Source: Promethearchaeota archaeon (lineage in GTDB: Archaea > Asgardarchaeota > Lokiarchaeia > Sigynarchaeales > SOKP01). From it: DNA of 10,536 nt. Under the pieces are notes generated by a model. The model did not search any database and had not been told where the DNA came from. It was given only the letters and a program-made list of their open reading frames with translations. Of this stretch, positions 7,247 through 10,536 are shown in pieces. The first letter of the stretch is position 1; every line of letters begins with the position of its first letter. Where the stretch lies: NCBI GenBank assembly GCA_019894735.1, contig JAGXOB010000077.1, positions 1 through 10,536 on the forward strand. Direction: 5' to 3'. The position numbers and the translations under genes are program-made.

Positions 7247-7717
7247 ATGAATATGCCTAAAAGAAAAATATATCATTATATGGCTATCTTTTTTATCGTT
7301 TTCTTAACCATAACGAGCGTAAATGTTAAAGCAAACCCACCGCAAAGTATATCATTGGAATACAATTCAAATATAAATACTCTTGAGGTTTCAATCACGC
7401 ACGCTGTTGCTGATAACACTACCCATTATATATTTTCAATAATAGTTAGTGTTAATGGATCTGTAGCCCAGAGCCATGTCTATACGAGCCAACCCGATTT
7501 GATTTCTTTTGTTTATAATTATTCTCTAGTAACCAATAGCGGATCTGTTATTTCGGTAACAGCGTCATGTAGCGAAGGAGGCTCCCTTACAAAAACATTG
7601 GGGGGTACAAGCACCCCTCCTGATGGTATTCCTGGATATATGGGAATGTACTTAGTTCTAAGTGCTTCTGTAATTACGTTACTAATGTTAATTCGTAAAA
7701 AACTAAAAAAAGTTTAA
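7247..7717 (+). CDS. Secreted tail-anchored protein, possible superoxide-reductase-like fold
   Basis: The protein has a signal peptide (MPKRKIYHYM followed by a hydrophobic core and cleavage near VNVKA). A beta-rich domain of about 90 residues follows, then the linker GGTSTPPDGIPGYMG, a TM helix and a basic RKKLKKV tail. The domain shows ITH, then THYI eight residues later, and a single cysteine in TASCSEGG near its end. This order recalls the H...HYI...C iron-site pattern of desulfoferrodoxin/superoxide reductase. However, the last His is replaced by Gly and no N-terminal His ligand is seen, so catalysis is doubtful. The fold match is from memory and moderate. The frame could also start at GTG 7223; I prefer ATG 7247 because of the signal peptide and the TATA position. 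The T-rich stretch after the stop suggests a single-gene unit. Confidence 0.75.
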   Translation: MNMPKRKIYHYMAIFFIVFLTITSVNVKANPPQSISLEYNSNINTLEVSITHAVADNTTHYIFSIIVSVNGSVAQSHVYTSQPDLISFVYNYSLVTNSGSVISVTASCSEGGSLTKTLGGTSTPPDGIPGYMGMYLVLSASVITLLMLIRKKLKKV

Positions 7718-7731
7718 TTAAAACTAAAATA

Positions 7732-7762
7732 TTTCTTTTTTATTTTTTTAAAGTTCTTTTTT
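7732..7762 (+). terminator. T-tract terminator after the secreted SOR-like gene
   Basis: Several runs of five to seven T, interrupted by single bases, begin about 15 bases after the stop at 7717. This fits archaeal U-tract termination. No convincing stem is seen. Confidence 0.45.
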
Positions 7763-7813
7763 CAGTATATGTACCTTAATTTTTCGAAGAGCTATTTTGA
7801 GCAAACATTTAAT

Positions 7814-7821
7814 TTTATATA
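7814..7821 (+). promoter_or_regulatory. Strong TATA-like box far upstream of the ZIP gene
   Basis: The sequence tttatata is one of the best TATA matches in the window. The predicted start near 7842-7846 would leave a ZIP leader of about 90 bases. That leader contains only the tiny frame ATG CAA TCC ATT TAA at 7845-7859. A closer alternative TATA lies at 7892-7900, inside the palindrome described separately. Confidence 0.35.
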
Positions 7822-7889
7822 ACACATAACCAAATTCCTTTTAAATGCAATCCATTTAACTAGATTTATAATAATTCTAAGCTAAAGAT

Positions 7890-7906
7890 AATTTATTAAA
7901 TAAATT
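7890..7906. promoter_or_regulatory. Palindrome overlapping the ZIP promoter, possible operator
   Basis: This is a perfect 8-1-8 inverted repeat, aatttatt-a-aataaatt, placed 30 bases before the ZIP start. It overlaps the TATA-like tttattaaa. Such symmetry could bind a dimeric repressor, for example a metal sensor. It is purely A/T, so chance is a real alternative. Confidence 0.3.
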
Positions 7907-7923
7907 TATAATAGCAAAATTTA

Positions 7924-7929
7924 GAGAGG
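7924..7929 (+). promoter_or_regulatory. Shine-Dalgarno that fixes the ZIP start
   Basis: The sequence gagagg directly abuts an ATG at 7930, which is too close for initiation. The next in-frame ATG, at 7936, is spaced 6 bases from it. The ribosome site therefore selects Met3 of the longest frame as the true start. Confidence 0.55.
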
Positions 7930-7935
7930 ATGAAT

Positions 7936-8775
7936 ATGGAAGTTGTTTTAGGATTTATAATGATATTTGTTATAGGTAGTTTAAGTTTAATCGGATTATT
8001 TATGATTTCCATTAGAGAAACAACTTTAGATAAAATTTTATTCATTTTAATCGCATTTGCTACTGGTACAATTCTTGCATCAGCATTATTTGACCTAATT
8101 CCTGAAGCTCTTCATCACCTTGAAGAATTAAATGCAGGAGGTGCTGCAATTGCTGAAACTACCTTATTTATTCTTGTAATTTTAGGTTTTGTGATGTTTT
8201 TTATAATTGAGCGATTTATTTATTGGTTTCACGGGCATGCACACGAAAAAGACGATCAGCTAGTTTGTTATATTGGTGTGGATGAAGGTGATGGTAAGTC
8301 CATGAAAAGGGGAAATAACGTGAAATCCTTTGCACTTCTCAATTTAATTGGTGATGGTCTTCATAATTTTCTAGATGGAATAATTATAATGGTTGCTTTT
8401 ATGAGTGGAACTAGAAATGGAGTAATTGTGACTCTTGCAGTTTTATTTCACGAATTTCCTCAAGAAATTGGTGATTTTGGAATTTTGATTTATGGCGGAT
8501 TCTCAAAAAAGAAAGCTCTTTTCTATAACTTTTGTAGTGGCATGATAGCCTTACTTGGTGGTTTATTAGCGTTTGTATTATCAGATGTATTAGAAATATT
8601 TAACTTCTTTTTCTTAGCTTTTTCTGGTGGGGGATTCCTTTATCTAGCTAGTACTGAACTTATGCCTGAATTATTAAAACAAGAAGACTTGAAAAAATCA
8701 ATAATTCAAGCATTAATTTTTCTTTGCGGATTAATCTTAATAATGTCTTTGGTATTATTGCTACCACATGAATAA
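7936..8775 (+). CDS. ZIP family divalent metal transporter
   Basis: This 279-residue protein has about eight hydrophobic segments, as in ZIP carriers of zinc, iron and related divalent metals. The TM4 metal-binding motif is GDGLHNFLDG (139-148, with H143, N144, D147). The TM5 motif is HEFPQEIGDFG (172-182). The second His of the HExPHE consensus is Gln here, a variant I believe is common in prokaryotic ZIPs. The TM3-TM4 loop carries a short His cluster, HGHAH, at 99-103, probably a cytosolic metal-binding site. The start at 7936 is chosen from the Shine-Dalgarno spacing. Two TATA candidates and a palindrome lie upstream, and a hairpin with a T-tract follows the stop. It appears monocistronic. 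Metal specificity cannot be read. Confidence 0.92.
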   Translation: MEVVLGFIMIFVIGSLSLIGLFMISIRETTLDKILFILIAFATGTILASALFDLIPEALHHLEELNAGGAAIAETTLFILVILGFVMFFIIERFIYWFHGHAHEKDDQLVCYIGVDEGDGKSMKRGNNVKSFALLNLIGDGLHNFLDGIIIMVAFMSGTRNGVIVTLAVLFHEFPQEIGDFGILIYGGFSKKKALFYNFCSGMIALLGGLLAFVLSDVLEIFNFFFLAFSGGGFLYLASTELMPELLKQEDLKKSIIQALIFLCGLILIMSLVLLLPHE

Positions 8776-8781
8776 TTAATG

Positions 8782-8820
8782 TAGAGAAAAAAAAATTATT
8801 CTCTATTTTTACTTTTTTTT
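8782..8820 (+). terminator. Hairpin plus T-tract terminator after the ZIP gene
   Basis: The stem tagagaa (8782-8788) pairs with ttctcta (8799-8805) across a 10-base A-rich loop. It is followed by T5-AC-T8. It lies 7 bases after the ZIP stop and just beyond the stop of the convergent small ORF, so it may serve both directions. Confidence 0.6.
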
Positions 8821-8994
8821 GATAATATAAGGAAACTTATCAGAGTATTCGAAAAACTCAGGATAGTTAAGTTTCCATCCTCGAGACTTAAGGATTTTTT
8901 TCCTTTTTTTTTGTCTATTGAGAACTTTTCTGCTAATTCTGTTTCGAGGATATTTTTTCTTCTTTTTTCTTTGCCTTTGATATATTATTGACAT
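8809..8994 (-). CDS. Small highly basic hypothetical protein
   Basis: The protein is 61 residues and dominated by Lys and Arg in its first 38 residues (QRQRKKKKK, RQKKRKKILKSR). A less biased tail with WKLNYPEFFEYSDKFPYI follows, ending in KKK. I recognise no family. Such charge could suit nucleic-acid or ribosome binding (inference). Being a chance frame in A-rich DNA is possible. Supporting reality are an ATG start, a TATA-like box at 9050-9059, and a perfect gaggtg Shine-Dalgarno at 9019-9024. That ribosome site serves a three-codon upstream ORF (9007-8996) whose TAG lies one base before this ATG, an arrangement suited to reinitiation. The gene converges on the ZIP gene across a shared terminator. 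Confidence 0.45.
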   Translation of the reverse strand: MSIIYQRQRKKKKKYPRNRISRKVLNRQKKRKKILKSRGWKLNYPEFFEYSDKFPYIIKKK

Positions 8995-8995
8995 G

Positions 8996-9024
8996 CTAAT
9001 CCGTCATATCGAATTAGCCACCTC
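8996..9024 (-). promoter_or_regulatory. Shine-Dalgarno and three-codon upstream ORF (Met-Thr-Asp-stop)
   Basis: On the minus strand gaggtg (9024-9019), a six-base match to the archaeal anti-Shine-Dalgarno, precedes an ATG at 9007-9005 by 11 bases. The frame reads ATG ACG GAT TAG. The stop ends one base before the ATG of the 61-codon ORF. The segment also lies in an inverted repeat, gctaat/attagc (8995-9000 and 9013-9018). Either a translation-coupling leader or a start displaced by a one-base indel could explain this. Confidence 0.4.
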
Positions 9025-9049
9025 ATCAATTAGGTTTTAATACATTTTG

Positions 9050-9059
9050 TATTTAATAA
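9050..9059 (-). promoter_or_regulatory. Candidate TATA box of the small basic ORF
   Basis: The minus strand reads ttattaaata. A start about 25 bases downstream, near 9027-9030, would place the gaggtg site just inside the leader. Confidence 0.35.
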
Positions 9060-9193
9060 GATGATCTAAAATCATAATAGAATGAATAGAAAAATCTTAT
9101 ATTTATATTATATGATCTCGCTTATTTAAACCTTTTCTTCTAATAGGAAAGTTAAACTGATAAGAATATCACTGGGTAACAAATAGTTATTAA

Positions 9194-9455
9194 ATAATTA
9201 GACAAAATGAGAGGATTATTCCCTTTTTTAAGCTATATTTTAACTTATCAACCATTCTGATTCAACAACTTTCAAATTTAATTTCGGCAGCTAAATTAGT
9301 TGAAAGAAGTTAAAAATCTTGAATGTGAGTTTTCCGAAGTAGTCTTCAAGGACTACAGGTGCACTATTGATGCGACCATTGAAATAAACCTTTATTTCTA
9401 GAAAGAAAAAGAGTTAATAGAATCTGGTAATTATATATTAACAGATTTAAGTTAA
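9194..9455 (+). pseudogene. Frameshifted coding remnant, possibly PhoU/DUF47-like
   Basis: Reading from 9194 gives an ATG-less open stretch with coding-like composition (IIPFFKLYFN, then LIQQLSNLISAAKLVERS, stop at 9311). In the +1 frame, overlapping from 9300, it continues KEVKNLECEFSEVVFKDYR and then TIDATIEINLYF to a TAG at 9399. In the same frame KEKELIESGNYILTDLS follows to a TAA at 9453. One shift near 9302-9311 joins AAKLVE to EVKNLECE smoothly. The codons gtc, ttc, aag, gac, tac and tgc in this stretch look unlike the surrounding AT-rich spacer. The PFF start and an xLVE...K.LE.E helix pattern faintly recall the PhoU-like DUF47 helical proteins. That identity is weak; the decay itself is better supported. 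An ATG at 9207 lies in the downstream frame. Confidence 0.35.
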
Positions 9456-9480
9456 ATCTTCCAAAGTTATGTTTTTTCTC

Positions 9481-9502
9481 TAACATTTTACATCGAATGT
9501 TA
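9481..9502. repeat. Hairpin-forming inverted repeat
   Basis: The arms taacatt (9481-9487) and aatgtta (9496-9502) form a perfect 7-bp stem with an 8-base loop. No T-tract follows in either direction, so it is not a clear terminator. It sits between the coding remnant and the repeat-protein gene. Confidence 0.35.
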
Positions 9503-9600
9503 AAATTTTGTTATTATACTTTGATTAAATGAAGTAGATTATGTAGTACAATAAGTAGATTTAAAATTTAAAAATATCTGATCTTGACTATGATATGACC

Positions 9601-10536
9601 TTAGTATTCGTCTGTATATTTCAGCTCATCATCTTTTTCGTCTTCTAAATCTTTCTTGATAGGTTCTTGTGTTGGTTGTTCAGTGGGTTCCTGATTTGAT
9701 TCATAGAATGGTTTTGGTTCAGGTAAGGATTCATATATAGGATCAAGTTTTGGTTCAGGAGTGGGGTCATATATTGGTTCTGGAGCAGACATGTAAATTG
9801 TTTCAGGCACAGGTTCTGGCACAGGTTTGTATGCTGGTTCAGGCTCAGGCTCAGGCATGTGTTCGTATACCGGTTCAATTTCTGGCTCTGGGATATGTTC
9901 GTATACTGGTTCAGGAGTGGGGTCATATATTGGTTCTGGAGCAGACATGTAAATTGTTTCTGGCTCTGGCTCTGGCATATGTTCGTATACCGGTTCAGGC
10001 TCTGGCTCTGGCATAGGTTCGTATACTGGTTCAGGCTCTGGCTCTGGCATAGATTCGTATACTGGTTCAGGCTCTGGCATAGGTTCGTATACTGGTTCAG
10101 GCTCTGGCTCTGGCATAGGTTCGTATACTGGTTCAGGCTCTGGCATAGGTTCGTATACCGGTTCAAGTTCAGGCTCTGGGATATGTTCGTATACTGGTTC
10201 AAGTTCTGGCTCTGGGATATGTTCGTATACTGGTTCAAGTTCTGGCTCTGGGATATGTTCGTATACTGGTTCAAGTTCTGGCTCTGGCATATGTTCGTAT
10301 ACTGGTTCAAGTTCTGGCTCTGGGATAGGTTCGTATACTGGTTCAAGTTCTGGCTCTGGCATAAGTTCGTATACTGGTTCAAGTTCTGGCTCTGGCATAG
10401 GTTCGTATGCTGGTTCAAGTTCTGGCTCTGGCATAGGTTCGTATTCTGGTTCAGGTTCTGGCTCTGGGATATGTTCGTATACTGGTTCAAGTTCTGGCTC
10501 TGGGATATGTTCGTATACTGGTTCAAGTTCTGGCTC
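9601..10536 (-). CDS. Pro-Glu-Tyr tandem-repeat protein, 5' end beyond the window
   Basis: The frame is open from the right edge to the stop, giving 311 residues; the start lies outside. It is almost wholly tandem repeats of about 12 residues, [12 protein letters not shown], with 10-residue variants [10 protein letters not shown]. It ends in an acidic tail, [18 protein letters not shown]. No TM segment, signal or known domain is visible in this part. Low-complexity Pro-Glu repeats form extended rods or linkers, and one Tyr recurs per unit. I chose this frame over the two other long open frames for two reasons. Several differences among DNA units are silent here as Pro codons (CCA, CCG, CCT) but change residues elsewhere. 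The frame also continues the pattern into a sensible acidic end. A Met at 10434 is internal to a repeat and unlikely to be the start. The function is unknown. Confidence 0.7.
   Translation of the reverse strand, partial: EPELEPVYEHIPEPELEPVYEHIPEPEPEPEYEPMPEPELEPAYEPMPEPELEPVYELMPEPELEPVYEPIPEPELEPVYEHMPEPELEPVYEHIPEPELEPVYEHIPEPELEPVYEHIPEPELEPVYEPMPEPEPVYEPMPEPEPEPVYEPMPEPEPVYESMPEPEPEPVYEPMPEPEPEPVYEHMPEPEPETIYMSAPEPIYDPTPEPVYEHIPEPEIEPVYEHMPEPEPEPAYKPVPEPVPETIYMSAPEPIYDPTPEPKLDPIYESLPEPKPFYESNQEPTEQPTQEPIKKDLEDEKDDELKYTDEY
9697..10536 (-). repeat. Tandem 36/30-bp coding repeat array
   Basis: From the right edge to about 10150 the units are mostly 36 bp and near-identical; beyond that, 30-bp and 36-bp units alternate. 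The array then becomes degenerate towards 9697. A higher-order duplication is superimposed: the 53 bases at 9752-9804 recur at 9908-9960, an offset of 156 bp (52 codons). They encode two copies of a segment reading [18 protein letters not shown]. Near-identity of units suggests recent expansion by slippage or unequal exchange. Confidence 0.9.

Larger units (their letters stand above)
9025..9600. other. Intergenic region with decayed coding remnant
   Basis: No intact gene of reasonable size is seen on either strand here. The stretch holds the promoter of the small basic ORF, a frameshifted coding remnant (9194-9455), and a hairpin at 9481-9502. The bases 9503-9600 are AT-rich with nothing recognised. 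Confidence 0.5.

Noticed and set aside
8172..8470. Gln in place of the second His of the ZIP TM5 motif as a novel feature
   Set aside because: I believe HExPQE variants are common among prokaryotic ZIP proteins, so it is noted in the gene entry but not scored as a finding.
9750..10016. Forward 88-codon frame in the repeat array
   Set aside because: Open only because the repeat unit lacks stops in that frame; it reads as a Val/Gln/Ala/Leu repeat without start context.
9697..10536. CRISPR array, suggested by 36-bp repeats
   Set aside because: The units abut without unique spacers and maintain an open protein frame, so it is a coding tandem repeat.
9601..10536. TonB-like protein, suggested by Pro-Glu repeats
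   Set aside because: The visible C-terminus is a short acidic tail with no TonB domain, and no outer-membrane system is in view.

Overview
The window is very AT-rich DNA with short intergenic gaps, archaeal-looking TATA boxes (several placed for short leaders or leaderless mRNAs) and occasional strong Shine-Dalgarno sites. No rRNA, tRNA, CRISPR array, transposase or integrase was seen. The gene content suggests an Asgard archaeon of the Lokiarchaeia/Promethearchaeota type. The pointers are two seven-TM proteins with longin/roadblock-like cytosolic domains, a small RING-type zinc protein, an EFR1-type flavodoxin/ferredoxin and an ICMT-like methyltransferase. This assignment is inference; no marker gene is present to prove it.

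Layout, left to right. 1-306 holds no supported gene, only the promoter of the first gene. 307-2576 is a tandem pair of paralogous membrane proteins on +, each predicted to have seven TM segments (N-out, C-in) and an alpha/beta domain behind a shared D/N-W-K-N juxtamembrane motif. A small zinc-ribbon plus RING-like protein (2586-2903, -) converges on them. An MFS transporter (3078-4322, +) follows, then a two-gene + unit: a cysteine-rich DUF6125-like protein and an ICMT/PEMT-like membrane methyltransferase (4402-5586). Two - genes come next: an exported rhodanese (6450-7016) and an EFR1-type flavodoxin/ferredoxin (5596-6387) that appears to have its own TATA box. On + there follow a secreted, tail-anchored protein with a possible superoxide-reductase-like fold (7247-7717) and a ZIP metal transporter (7936-8775).

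The right part is accessory in character. A small, very basic - ORF (8809-8994) is preceded by a TATA box, a strong Shine-Dalgarno and a three-codon upstream ORF whose stop lies one base before its ATG. A roughly 600-bp gap contains a decayed, frameshifted coding remnant (9194-9455) and a hairpin. The window ends inside a - strand gene (9601 to beyond 10536) that encodes tandem 10-12-residue Pro-Glu-Tyr repeats with an acidic C-terminus.

Working together: the 7TM pair looks like sensing machinery that could talk to small GTPases through its longin/roadblock-like domains (inference). The rhodanese, EFR1 protein, SOR-like protein and ZIP transporter are all compatible with redox, sulfur or metal handling at the cell envelope. 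They are separate transcription units, so a shared pathway is not shown.
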